A stretch of DNA of 41,440 nucleotides from an uncultured Clostridia bacterium (lineage in GTDB: Bacteria; Bacillota; Clostridia; TANB77; CAG-508), in NCBI GenBank assembly GCA_947627705.1, contig CANQXL010000005.1, positions 1 through 41,440 of the forward strand, given 5' to 3'. Shown piece by piece: positions 9,753 through 19,512 of this stretch; within the stretch, counting starts at the first letter, position 1; the number at the start of each line of letters is the position of its first letter. The translations under genes were made by a program, and so were the position numbers. The notes under the pieces were generated by a model. That model searched no databases, was not told the DNA's origin, and saw only the letters and a program-made list of their open reading frames with translations.

Positions 9753-9778
9753 TATAACGAAAAACGGAGGAAGACAAA

Positions 9779-10502
9779 ATGGGTATATTAGAATATAAGA
9801 CACATATAAGACTTAACGATGTAAATGAAAACAATCAATTATCAGATAAAGGTATATTAAATATTCTATCAGAAGCTGCAGGAGTACATTCAGAAAAGGT
9901 AGGCTATAGCTTAAATGATACAGAGAAAACCGGATTTTCATGGATGCTCTTATATTGGAAGGTAAAAGTCATAAAAAGACCACGTTGGAATACAGAAATC
10001 ACGATAAAAACATGGGCAAGAGAATTTTTAAAAGTATCTTCATGGCGTGATTTTGAAGGATATGACAGTGAAGGAAACTTAATATTAATTGGAACAACAG
10101 AATGGGTACTTATAGATGCTAAAAATCATAGCATTGCTAAAATTCCAGATGAATTAAAAGAAAGCTATAAGGTTGTATCTAAAAAAGTATTTGAAGAAGA
10201 AATTACGGGTAAGTTGAAACAAGAAGAATCAATGGAAAAAATATACGAATATACTGCAGCTAGAAGAGATATTGATGCAAATCACCACGTAAATAATGTA
10301 AATTATTTAGAATTAGCATATAATGTTTTTCCAGATGATATGAATATTGATTTTGATAATCTAGAAATATACTATAAAAAACAAATAAAACTTCGGAGAA
10401 ACAGTAGGAATATATTATTTAAACAAAGGAAATGAAAATATAATATGTATAAAAAGTAAAGACGAAAAAAATTTACATGCGATATTAAAATTATATAATT
10501 AA
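9779..10502 (+). CDS. Acyl-ACP thioesterase; +1 shift at CGG 10394
   Basis: The enzyme releases fatty acids from acyl carrier protein. The sequence shows two hot-dog halves: the first has ILNILSEAAGVHSEKVGYS and SWMLLYWKV, the second has DIDANHHVNNVNYLELAY with the conserved N-x-H-x-N pattern. The zero frame ends at 10435. Skipping the C at 10394 gives YKKQIKLGETVGIYY (G206), the expected K-G-D/E strand, and a stop at 10500-10502, for 240 residues of normal family length. It has its own promoter and is followed by the por operon. Confidence 0.88.
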
Positions 10503-10562
10503 TGTTAAAAATGTAGACAAATATAATACATTTATTTCTAAAAAAAGATGGGAGGTAATATC

Positions 10563-11132
10563 ATGATAGAAATAAGATGGCATGGTAGAGGAGGACAAGG
10601 AGCAAAAACTGCATCACTTTTACTTGCAGATGCAGCATTTAACACAGGAAAATACATTCAAGGATTCCCTGAATATGGACCAGAAAGAATGGGGGCACCA
10701 ATAACTGCATATAACAGAATAAGTGATACACCAATAACAATACACAGTAATATCTATGAACCAAATTATGTTGTAGTTGTAGACGATACGTTGTTAGACT
10801 GTGTTAATGTAACAGCAGGTCTAAAAAAAGATGGCGCAATAGTTATAAACACAACAAAGAGTGCAGAAGAAGTTAGAGCAAAATTAAAAGGTTATGAAGG
10901 AGAAGTATATACAATAGATGCAAGAAAAATATCACTTGAAACTTTAGGAAAATATTTCCCTAATACACCAATGCTTGCTGCAATAGTAAAGGTAAGTAAA
11001 GTTATGACAGACGAAGAATTACTTGGAGATATGGAAGGTTCATTTAAGCATAAATTTGCAAAAAAACCAGAGGTAATTGAAGGAAATATGAATGCATTAA
11101 AAATGGCTTTAAATGAAGTGAAAAAGATATAG
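10563..11132 (+). CDS. porG: Pyruvate:ferredoxin oxidoreductase, gamma subunit
   Basis: First gene of a gamma-delta-alpha-beta operon for the four-subunit enzyme that converts pyruvate and CoA to acetyl-CoA and CO2 with reduction of ferredoxin. The 189-residue product starts IEIRWHGRGGQGAKTAS, the signature of the gamma subunit, followed by PEYGPERMGAPITAYNR. An ATG at 10548 overlaps the GGGAGG ribosome site; the ATG at 10563 has correct spacing to it and is chosen. Confidence 0.93.
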   Translation: MIEIRWHGRGGQGAKTASLLLADAAFNTGKYIQGFPEYGPERMGAPITAYNRISDTPITIHSNIYEPNYVVVVDDTLLDCVNVTAGLKKDGAIVINTTKSAEEVRAKLKGYEGEVYTIDARKISLETLGKYFPNTPMLAAIVKVSKVMTDEELLGDMEGSFKHKFAKKPEVIEGNMNALKMALNEVKKI

Positions 11133-11156
11133 TTACAAGAAAGGAAGGTAAGTTAA

Positions 11157-11438
11157 ATGAAGATAACAACTGAAACACCAGCAGAAAAAATGACAATAGC
11201 TGGTAATATATACGAAGCAGGCAATTCTTTAGAATTTAAGACAGGAGACTGGAGATCACAAAAGCCAATATTTTTAAGTGAAAAATGTAAACAATGTGGA
11301 TTATGCTATCCAGTTTGCCCTGATGATGCAATACCGGTAAACAAAGAACAAAAAAGAGAAGATTTTAATTATGATTATTGCAAAGGCTGCGGAGTTTGTG
11401 CAAAAGTTTGCCCATTTGGTGCAATAGAAATGAAATAA
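11157..11438 (+). CDS. porD: Pyruvate:ferredoxin oxidoreductase, delta (ferredoxin-like) subunit
   Basis: A 93-residue subunit with two CxxCxxCxxxCP [4Fe-4S] motifs, CKQCGLCYPVCP and CKGCGVCAKVCP, which carry electrons from the alpha-beta catalytic core. The N-terminal GDWRSQKP stretch is typical of PorD. Its stop is 17 bases before porA. Confidence 0.94.
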   Translation: MKITTETPAEKMTIAGNIYEAGNSLEFKTGDWRSQKPIFLSEKCKQCGLCYPVCPDDAIPVNKEQKREDFNYDYCKGCGVCAKVCPFGAIEMK

Positions 11439-11455
11439 AAAGGAGGAAAATAAAA

Positions 11456-12644
11456 ATGTCAATAAGAGAACGTTTAAGCGGAAATGAAGCAGCAGCTACA
11501 GCAATGAAACAAATAAATCCAGATGTAGTTGCAGCATTTCCAATAACACCTTCTACCGAAATACCACAATACTTTTCAACATTTGTAAGTAACGGAGCTG
11601 TTGATACAGAATTTGTGGCTGTAGAAAGTGAACATAGTGCAATGAGTGCATGTATAGGAGCAGAAGCTGCAGGAGCAAGAGCTATGACTGCAACATCTGC
11701 AAATGGATTATCATTAATGTGGGAAATGATTTATATAGCATCAAGTATGAGATTACCAATAGTAATGAGTCTTGTAAACAGGGCTGTTTCAGGACCATTA
11801 AATATACACAATGATCATTCAGATGCAATGGGTGTTCGTGATAGTGGATGGATAATGTTATTTTCTGAAAACAACCAAGAGGCATATGATAATTTAATTA
11901 TGGCACATAGGATTGCAGAAAATAAAGATGTATTACTTCCACTTATGGTTTGCCAAGATGGATTTATAACATCGCATTCAATAGAAAATATAGAACTTAT
12001 AGAAGATGATAAAGTAAAAGAATTCGTTCGGAACATATAAACCTGAACATTATTTATTAAATGATAAAGAACCAATAGCTATGGGTCCACTTGATGTTCA
12101 AACATATTTATTTGAGCACAAATTCCAACAAGCAAATGCAATGAGAAATGCAAAAAATGTAATCGAAGAAGTATCAAAAGATTTTGAAAAATTAACAGGA
12201 AGAAAGTATTCACTTTTCGAAGAATACAAAATGGATGATGCTGAAATAGTAATTGTATGTATGAACTCAACAGCAGGTACAACAAAATATGTAGTAGACA
12301 ATTTAAGAGAAAAGGGAATAAAAGCAGGATTATTAAAGATAAGAGTGTATAGACCTTTCCCAGCAGAAGAAATTGCAAAAGCATTATCAAAGGCAAAAGC
12401 AGTTGCTGTTCTTGATAAGGCAGATTCAGTAAACGGTGCTGGCGGAGCAGTATTTACTGATGTTACATCTGCAATGTATTTACAAAATGCAAATGTCAAA
12501 ATGGTAAATTATATATATGGAATAGGTGGAAGAGATACAACTTCTTATGATATAGAAGGAGTATATAATGATTTAATGGAAATCGTAAATACAGGAAAAG
12601 TAGACAACCCATATAGATATTTTGGAGTAAGGAGGGAAAATTAG
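11456..12644 (+). CDS. porA: Pyruvate:ferredoxin oxidoreductase, alpha subunit; +1 shift at CGG 12029
   Basis: PorA carries the substrate and part of the thiamine diphosphate site. The sequence starts RERLSGNEAAATAMKQINPDVVAAFPITPSTEI, with FVAVESEHSAMSACIGA and ATSANGLSLMWEM. The zero frame stops at 12040. Skipping the C at 12029 gives EFVGTYKPEHYLL (G192), which leads into IAMGPLD and the FEHKFQQANAM helix expected for PorA, and then to the stop at 12644 (395 residues). AGGAGG precedes the ATG at 11456. porB starts two bases after the stop. Confidence 0.94.
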
Positions 12645-12645
12645 T

Positions 12646-13596
12646 ATGGCATATAATGTTAAAGAAATAATGGCAGAAAAGCCTTCAAGATTTAAAGCAG
12701 GACATAGAATGTGTGCAGGATGCGGTGCACCACCAGTTGCAAGAATGGTACTTCGTGCATTAAAGCCAGAAGATCATGCTGTAATTTGCACAGCAACAGG
12801 ATGTATGGAAGTTTCAACATTTATGTATCCATATACATCTTGGTCAGATTCATTTATTCATACAGCATTTGAATGTGCTGGAGCAACACTTTCAGGAGCA
12901 GAAGCAGCATATAGATCATTAAAAAAACAAGGAAAATTACCAGAAAATAAAGAGATAAAATTTATAGCATTTGGTGGAGATGGTGGAACATATGATATAG
13001 GACTTCAAAGTTTATCTGGTGCTATGGAAAGAGGACATGATATGGTATATGTATGTGGAGCATACATGAATACAGGAATTCAACGTTCTTCAGCTACTCC
13101 ACATTTTGCAGACACAACAACATCACCTGCAGGAACAAAAATACCAGGAAAGATGCAAAAAAGAAAAGATTTAACAGAGATAATAGCAAGCCATCATATT
13201 CCATATGCAGCACAAAGCATTGCAACAGCAAACTTCAAGGATTTATATGAAAAAGCAGAAAAAGCAATATACACAGAAGGAGCAGCATTCCTAAATGTGC
13301 TTGCACCATGCCCAAGAGGATGGGGATATCCAACAGATGATTTAATGCAGATTAATAAATTAGCTGTAGAAACATGTTATTGGCCTTTATACGAAGTAGA
13401 AAATGGAAAATATAAGATAAATTATAAGCCAGCTAATAAATTACCTGTTGAAGAATTTTTAAAGCCACAAAGAAGATTTAAACATTTATTCAAACCAGGA
13501 AATGAATGGATGATAGAAGAATTCCAAAAAGAAGTAGACGAAAGATGGGAAAGTCTACTAAAACTAGAAGAAATAACAAATAGAGAAAATGGCTAG
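12646..13596 (+). CDS. porB: Pyruvate:ferredoxin oxidoreductase, beta subunit, with a 3-residue gap in the ThDP loop
   Basis: PorB binds thiamine diphosphate and a [4Fe-4S] cluster. The 316-residue product has HRMCAGCGAPP, CTATGCMEV, the GDG motif in FGGDGGTYDIGLQSLSGAMERGHD, and AYMNTGIQRSSATP. In the family the segment between these normally reads C-YDN-(E/G)-AYMNTG. Here it reads VYVCGAYMNTG, as if nine bases coding YDN were missing in frame near 13051. Those residues lie in the Mg-ThDP loop, so activity is uncertain even though the rest is intact. No in-frame CGG occurs. Confidence 0.9.
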   Translation: MAYNVKEIMAEKPSRFKAGHRMCAGCGAPPVARMVLRALKPEDHAVICTATGCMEVSTFMYPYTSWSDSFIHTAFECAGATLSGAEAAYRSLKKQGKLPENKEIKFIAFGGDGGTYDIGLQSLSGAMERGHDMVYVCGAYMNTGIQRSSATPHFADTTTSPAGTKIPGKMQKRKDLTEIIASHHIPYAAQSIATANFKDLYEKAEKAIYTEGAAFLNVLAPCPRGWGYPTDDLMQINKLAVETCYWPLYEVENGKYKINYKPANKLPVEEFLKPQRRFKHLFKPGNEWMIEEFQKEVDERWESLLKLEEITNRENG

Positions 13597-13621
13597 TAAA
13601 TAAAGGAGGTGCAATATATAA

Positions 13622-16600
13622 ATGCCAGAATTTGTTCATCTACATGTACATAGCGAATTTAGCTTGCTTGATGGAGCAAACAGAATAAAGGACTTGCCAG
13701 TACGAGCAAAAGAATTAGGAATGAAAGCAATGGCAATAACAGACCATGGAGTTATGTATGGTGTAATTGATTTTTATAAAGCATGTAAAAATGAAGGTAT
13801 TAAACCTATTATAGGTTGTGAAGTATATGTTGCACCAAGAAGCAGACTTGATAAAGAAGGGGCAGAAGATAAAGAATATAGTCACTTGATTCTACTTGCA
13901 AAAAATAATCAAGGATATAAAAACCTTAGTAAATTAGTATCTATAGGATTTGTAGAAGGCTACTATTATAAACCACGTATAGACTTAGAAGTACTAGAAA
14001 AATATCACGAAGGGTTAATTGCACTTAGCGCATGTCTTGCAGGAAGTGTAAATAAAGCAATCCTTGAAGGTAATATGGAAAAAGCAGAAGATATCGCAAA
14101 ATGGTTTAAAGGTGTCTTTAAAGACGATTATTACCTTGAACTTCAAAACAATGGTATCAGAGAACAGGCTCTTGTTAATCAAAAATTGATAGAAATTGGA
14201 AGAAAGCTTGATATACCATTAGTTGCAACAAACGATGCACACTATTTAAAAAAATCAGATGCATATAACCATGAAGTACTTTTATGTATTCAAACAGGAA
14301 AAAGAATGTCAGATACAGATAGAATGAGATTCGAAACAGACGAGCTATATATAAAAAGCCCAGAAGAAATGGCAGACTATTTTTCAAATATTCCAGAAGT
14401 AATCGAAAATACAGTTAAAATTGCTGATAAATGTAATGTAGACTTTGAATTTGGTCATACGATACTTCCTAATTATGATGTGCCAAAAGAATATAAAACT
14501 CATAATGAATATTTAAGAAAACTCTGTACCTACGGTATAAAAAATAGATATGGAGAGAATCCATCTAAAGAGATATTAGATAGGATGGAATACGAAATAT
14601 CAGTAATAGAAAAAATGGGGTATGTTGACTATTTCTTAATAGTTTGGGATTTTATACACTTTGCAAAATCAAAAGGAATTCCAGTAGGCCCAGGACGTGG
14701 ATCAGGTGCAGGTTCAATTGTCGCATATGCAATTGAAATTACCGACATTGATCCAATAAAATATAATTTGCTATTTGAAAGATTTTTAAATCCTGAAAGA
14801 ATAAGCATGCCAGATTTTGACGTGGATTTTTGCTATGAAAGAAGACAAGAAGTAATTGATTATGTTTCTAATAAATATGGGCATGACCATGTATCTCAGA
14901 TTATAACATTTGGAACAATGGCTGCAAAGATGGTAATAAGAGACGTTGGAAGAGTTTTAGACTATCCATATCAAGACACAGACAGACTTGCAAAAATGAT
15001 ACCAAATGAACCACACATAACTATTAGTAAAGCAATGACATTAAACAGAGAATTAAAAGAGTTATATGAAACAGACGAAGTTATAAGAAATATATTAAAC
15101 ATATCAATGGCACTTGAAGGTATGCCAAGACAGGCTTCAACACATGCCTGTGGAATAGTTATAACAAAAGAACCTGTTGATACATATGTACCACTATATG
15201 TAAGAGATGGTAATATCTCTACACAATATATCATGACAACACTAGAAGAGCTAGGACTTTTAAAGATGGATTTCCTTGGGCTTAGAACACTTACAGTTAT
15301 TTCTGATGCAATAAATCTTGTAAAAGAATCAACAGGAAAAGATGTAGTATTTGATAGCCAGATGAACGATCCAAAGGTATATAAACTTTGGGCAGAAGGT
15401 AAAACTATGGGAATTTTCCAATTTGAAAGTGCTGGTATGACAAAATTTATGAAGGAACTAAAACCAGATTGCCTAGAAGATTTAATTGCCGGAGTTTCTT
15501 TATATAGACCACGGCCCAATGGATCAAATTCCAAGATATATACAAAATAAGCTAAATCCAGAACATGCTATTTACACACATCCAAGTCTTGTGCCAATAC
15601 TTAATGTAACTTATGGATGTATGGTATATCAAGAGCAGGTAATGCAAATAGTTAGAGATTTAGCAGGATATTCACTTCGGAAGAGCAGATTTAGTGCGTA
15701 GAGCCATGGGTAAGAAAAAACTCGATGTTATGGCAAAAGAAAGAGAAATATTTATACATGGCGAGACAGACGAAAATGGAAATGTAATAGTACCTGGTTG
15801 TATAAGAAATGGAATAGACGAAGAATCTGCAAATAGAATATTTGACGAAATGGCCGAATTTGCAAAATATGCATTTAATAAATCACATGCAGCTGCATAT
15901 GCAGTTGTATCATATAGAACAGCATATATAAAGGCATATTATCCAGAAGCATTAATGGCAGCAACTTTAAATAGTTTTTTAGGTAATTTGGATAAAATAC
16001 CTGCATATATAGACGAATGTAAGACATTAAATATACAAATATTAAAACCTGATATAAATAAGAGCAAAACAAAATTTACGATTGAAGACGGAAAAATTAG
16101 ATTTGGACTTGGAAGTATAAAAAATGTTGGTATACAAGTTATAGATAATATTGTAAAAGAAAGAGAAAAAAACGGTCTTTACTCAAGTTTTACAGATTTT
16201 TGCGAAAGAATACAAGAATATGGAGTGAATAAAAAATGCATAGAAAGTTTAATAAAGGCAGGAGTATTTGATAATTTTCAAGAAACAAGAAAAACTCTTT
16301 TAGAATCTTATGAACAAATAATTGATACAATACAAGCAGGATTGAAAAAGGCATATACAGGGCAAGTTAGTATGTTCGATTTAGCAGAGAATAAAGAAGA
16401 AAACGAAAAACACAAATATACATTTAATGTTTCAGAAGAATTTACAGACAAAGAGCTTTTATCAATGGAAAAAGAAATGCTTGGTATATATATATCAGGC
16501 CATCCACTTGAAAAATATAAGAATGACATAATATCTCAGACAACTATTAATACTGTAAAAATGAAGGAAATAATGGAAGAAGAAGAAAATGGAGAAATTC

Positions 16601-17134
16601 AAGAATATCAAGATGGACAAATTGTAAAGTTTGCTGGAATAATAACATCTGTAAAGAAAAAGTATACAAAAAACAATAAAATCATGGCATTTGTTACAGT
16701 AGAAGATTTATATGGTCAAGGAGATATTATAGTATTTGAAAATTGTTATTTGCAATCTCAAGATAAACTTATAGAAGAAAACATAGTTTTAATCACAGGA
16801 AGGCTTAGTATAAGAGAAGAAGAACAGCCTGCAATTATAGCATCAAGCATAGAAAATTTATCAGAAAAAAAGGAGAAAATACTTAAGCTAGATATAAGAG
16901 ATGCAAGTGAAGAGACAAAAGAAAAGTTAAGAGGTGCACTAAGATTTTTCATGGGGGATAGAAACAATATGAGAGTGCAAATTATAGATAATGAAGGCAT
17001 AAAGCCATGTGGAGCAATATTTATGATAGGAGATACTTTGGAACAATTTGAGGATATACTACGGAAAAGAATATGTAGACTGCTCCACTTCGCCCTTCGC
17101 TTTGCTCCGGTTAATCGCTTACGCAGATTTCTAA
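13622..17134 (+). CDS. dnaE: DNA polymerase III alpha subunit (DnaE); +1 shifts at CGG 15512, 15678 and 17062
   Basis: The replicative-type polymerase starts with a PHP domain (FVHLHVHSEFSLLDGA; DHGVMYG), then the polymerase core with PVGPGRGSGAGS and catalytic acids in MPDFDVDFCYERR (about residue 397). A helix-hairpin-helix region and an OB-fold (KFAGIITSVKKK) follow. The first shift gives LYRPGPMDQIPRYI (G631), the second GYSLGRADLVRRAMG (G686), the third FEDILGKEYVD (G1147). Each rebuilds a family motif that the zero frame destroys. The last ~15 residues come from a repeat half-copy (17081-17156) that replaced the native stop. It contains one more in-frame CGG at 17108: read as a shift it stops at 17114, read as Arg at 17134. 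Product about 1162-1169 residues. Confidence 0.93.
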
Positions 17135-17156
17135 AATAAATCATTTCCGAGATTCT
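17081..17156. repeat. Half copy of the 17663-17809 inverted-repeat element, fused to the dnaE 3' end
   Basis: The 76 bases from TGCTCCACTTCGCCCTTCGC to GAGATTCT match 17734-17809 with only a handful of mismatches. They include the diverged right terminal repeat (AAATAAATCATTT), but the left terminal repeat is absent because dnaE coding sequence sits there. It supplies the last codons and the stop codon of dnaE. Confidence 0.75.
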
Positions 17157-17196
17157 AATAATTAAATTATTATTTAGTGCCATAAAAATTTTAATG

Positions 17197-17239
17197 AATA
17201 AAAGAGAATTTAGACAAATTAACTAAATTCTCTTTTATT
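17197..17239. terminator. Strong, probably bidirectional terminator
   Basis: A perfect 17-base inverted repeat (17197-17213 and 17223-17239; AATAAAAGAGAATTTAG) with a 9-base loop. T-rich DNA follows on both strands. It separates dnaE on + from the small - strand genes that end at 17253. Confidence 0.8.
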
Positions 17240-17252
17240 AAAGCGGCATTTA

Positions 17253-17381
17253 TTAGCAACCGCAATTATTTCCAAATCCATTTCCGCAGCAGCAAATTAT
17301 TAATATGAATAATATTATAATCCAGCAGCAATCACCGCCGAATCCACCACAGCCACCACCACAGCATCTATTTTCTGGCAT
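17253..17381 (-). CDS. Small Cys/Gly-rich membrane peptide (42 aa)
   Basis: On the - strand an ATG at 17381 follows AGGGGGG. The peptide begins MPENRCCGGGCGG, has a hydrophobic core WIIILFILII and ends CCCGNGFGNNCGC, with nine cysteines. A single membrane helix between Cys clusters recalls the tiny YjcZ-like or spore-associated peptides of Firmicutes, but I cannot assign a family. A second peptide of the same design is encoded upstream on the same strand. Strong ribosome sites and a terminator just past the stop support a real gene. Confidence 0.7.
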   Translation of the reverse strand: MPENRCCGGGCGGFGGDCCWIIILFILIICCCGNGFGNNCGC

Positions 17382-17447
17382 AGTATTTCCCCCCTTTCAA
17401 AGCTACTTATGCAAAGCTATATTGCTTATAGAAAGTTAAAGTAAGTA

Positions 17448-17552
17448 TTAGTTATTACAGCAGCATCTGTTTCCGCATCCACAGCAGAAAAGTAGTAAAA
17501 ATAGAATAATAAACCATAGAATCTCGCTATTATCGCCACAGCAATTTCCCAT
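17448..17552 (-). CDS. Small Cys-rich membrane peptide (34 aa)
   Basis: The ATG at 17552 follows GGGAGG. The product begins MGNCCGDNSEILW, continues with a hydrophobic run FIILFLLLF and ends CCGCGNRCCCNN, with eight cysteines. It shares the Cys-cluster/helix/Cys-cluster layout with the peptide at 17253-17381 and probably forms a transcription unit with it. Function is unknown; metal binding or a spore or envelope role is a guess from composition. Confidence 0.65.
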   Translation of the reverse strand: MGNCCGDNSEILWFIILFLLLFCCGCGNRCCCNN

Positions 17553-17662
17553 TTAAAAAACCTCCCTGTTCATAGAATTTTAGAATTTGTTTCATTTGTT
17601 ATGATATATATTATTCGAATTAAAAAATTTGGTTACAAATTATAAATTAGTTACTGGATTAT

Positions 17663-17809
17663 AGAATAGCAGAAATGATTTATTTTAAGAATCTTTGTCG
17701 TCGCAATTTTCGAAATTAAAAATATATGTAAATTGCTCCACTTCGCCCTTCGCTTCGCTCCGGTTAATCGCTTACGCAGATTCTTAAAATAAATCATTTC
17801 TGCTATTCT
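17663..17809. mobile_element. 147-bp MITE-like element with perfect 32-bp terminal inverted repeats
   Basis: The left arm 17663-17694 (starts AGAATAGCAGAAATGATTTA) is exactly complementary to the right arm 17778-17809. Between them lies a GC-richer core with repeated CGAAG/CTTCG units, unlike the surrounding AT-rich DNA. It has no ORF. I see no clear target-site duplication. A half copy forms the dnaE 3' end, so it is at least a two-copy repeat. It may move with a transposase encoded elsewhere, or be a REP-like RNA-hairpin element. Confidence 0.7.
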
Positions 17810-17915
17810 TTGATATTATATCGTTACCTTGTAACATAAAATAAGATGTAATTGTAGATAGAGTTGAAAAAGCGTTAAATTCATGATAAAATAAATGACA
17901 GAAAGGATTAAGAAA

Positions 17916-19292
17916 ATGGAAGTTCCAGTAGAAAAAAACAAAGAATACATTGTACAAATAATTGATAATGGTTTTGAAGGAGAGGGAATTGCTAAGATAG
18001 AAAACTTTACAATATTTGTTCAAGGTGGAATAAAAGGAGAAAAAGTAAAAATACTAATACTTAAAGTCTTGTCGTCGCATGCATTTGCTAAGATTATAGA
18101 AATACTAGAAGAATCAGACAAAAGACAAATATCTGATTGCGAAAGTTTCAAAAAATGTGGCGGATGTAATTTAAGACACGTCAAATATCAAGAAACTTTA
18201 GAAATGAAGAAAAATGCTGTACAAAATTTGGTAAACAAAACATTAAAGAATAAAATAGAAGTAGAAAATGTTGTAGGAATGGAAAATCCATTTTTTTATA
18301 GAAATAAAGCTATTTATCCAATTCGGAAAAGACAAATTAGGTAATGCTGTTTTTGGAGTTTTTGCAAATAGATCTCACGAAATAACTACATTTGAAGAGT
18401 GTAAAATACAAACTAAAATATCACAAGAGATTGCAAAAACGATAGTTCAATTTATAAATAAAAATAAAATAAGTGTTTATGATGAAAAAACTTTAAAAGG
18501 AACTTTCAGACATATAATTATAAAATATGGAATGAAAACAGACGAAGTAATGTGCGTTTTTGTTTTAAATGAAGAGAACTTGAAAAAAGAGAAGGAACTT
18601 ATAGAAGAACTAACTTGCAAATTTAAAAATATAAAAACGATTGTAAAAAATATTAATAATAAAAATACAAATGTAATTCTTGGAGAAAAGAACATTGTTT
18701 TATATGGTGACGGATATATAAAAGACAAACTACGGTGAATATACTTTTGAAATATCTGCAAATTCATTTTATCAAGTGAACCCAGTACAAACAGAAAAGT
18801 TATATAAACTTGCAATAGAAGGAGCTAATTTAGGTAAGGAAGATGTAGTATTTGATTTATATTGTGGAATTGGAACAATAGGAATTTTTGCATCAAAATA
18901 TGTAAAGAAAGTTTATGGGATAGAGATTGTAAAAGAAGCGATAGAAAATGCAAAAGAAAACAGTAAATTAAATGATATAAATAATATTGAATTTATTGTC
19001 GGAGATGTAGAAGGAGCTTTTGATGGATTAATAAATAAAGAAAAGATAAAGCCAAGTGTTGTATTTGTAGATCCGCCAAGAAAGGGACTAGATAGGACTA
19101 CTGTAGATAATTTACTTAAAATAAAAGCAAAGAAAATAGTATATATAAGTTGCAATCCTGCAAGTTTAGTTCGTGATTTAAGTTATCTTGAAGACGAATA
19201 TAAAATAAATAAAATAACACCAGTTGATTTATTCCCATGGACTCGGACATGTGGAGTGTGTGACAGTGCTAAGTTTGAATGAAAACATTTGA
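17916..19292 (+). CDS. 23S rRNA (uracil-C5)-methyltransferase RlmD/RlmCD type; +1 shifts at CGG 18324, 18733 and 19244
   Basis: A SAM-dependent m5U methyltransferase. An N-terminal TRAM domain (IIDNGFEGEGIAKI) precedes a four-Cys iron-sulfur type cluster (CESFKKCGGCNLRHVKY), a central domain, and the methyltransferase fold with VFDLYCGIGTIGIFA, FVDPPRKGLD and catalytic YISCNPASLVRDL. The three shifts give YPIGKDKLGNAVFG (G137), KDKLGEYTFEISANSFYQVN (G273) and FPWTGHVECVTVL (G443, the family's FPxTxHVE ending). At the second site the zero frame meets TGA at once. A GAAAGGA ribosome site favours ATG 17916 over 17895. The product has 457 residues. Confidence 0.93.
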
Positions 19293-19419
19293 TTCTTAAT
19301 CTTGGTAAACTTTCCTATTGCAATAACGTAGATATCAAAACATAATTCGTTATAGCAAAAGTATAACACACAATATCAATAAAAAAATAAAAAAATTACG
19401 CAAAATTTTGCAAAAAATA

Positions 19420-19448
19420 TTGACAAGTACAAAAAATAATGCTAGTAT
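19420..19448 (+). promoter_or_regulatory. Sigma-A type promoter
   Basis: TTGACA at 19420-19425 and TAGTAT at 19443-19448 with a 17-base spacer, 65 bases before the McrB-N-like gene. The rest of the 220-base gap after the methyltransferase is AT-rich with a weak imperfect hairpin near 19320-19360. Confidence 0.6.
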
Positions 19449-19512
19449 AAATATGAAGTTATTAAAATGCTTTATAAAATAAAAATTTAGCAGAAAGGAG
19501 AAATTAGAAAAA

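Noticed and set aside
13053-13250. Separate 65-residue ORF inside porB
   Set aside because: It is an alternative frame of the conserved beta subunit with no ribosome site or recognisable motif.
13622-17134. Pseudogenisation of dnaE, murA, ftsA, era and others
   Set aside because: These are essential or core genes, open and motif-complete on both sides of each site, with a single kind of lesion and no stray stops or deletions.
17240-17915. tRNA gene or CRISPR array in the intergenic region after dnaE
   Set aside because: No cloverleaf with a CCA-type end and no regularly spaced repeats; the structure present is the inverted-repeat element and two small genes. No tRNA was found anywhere in the window.
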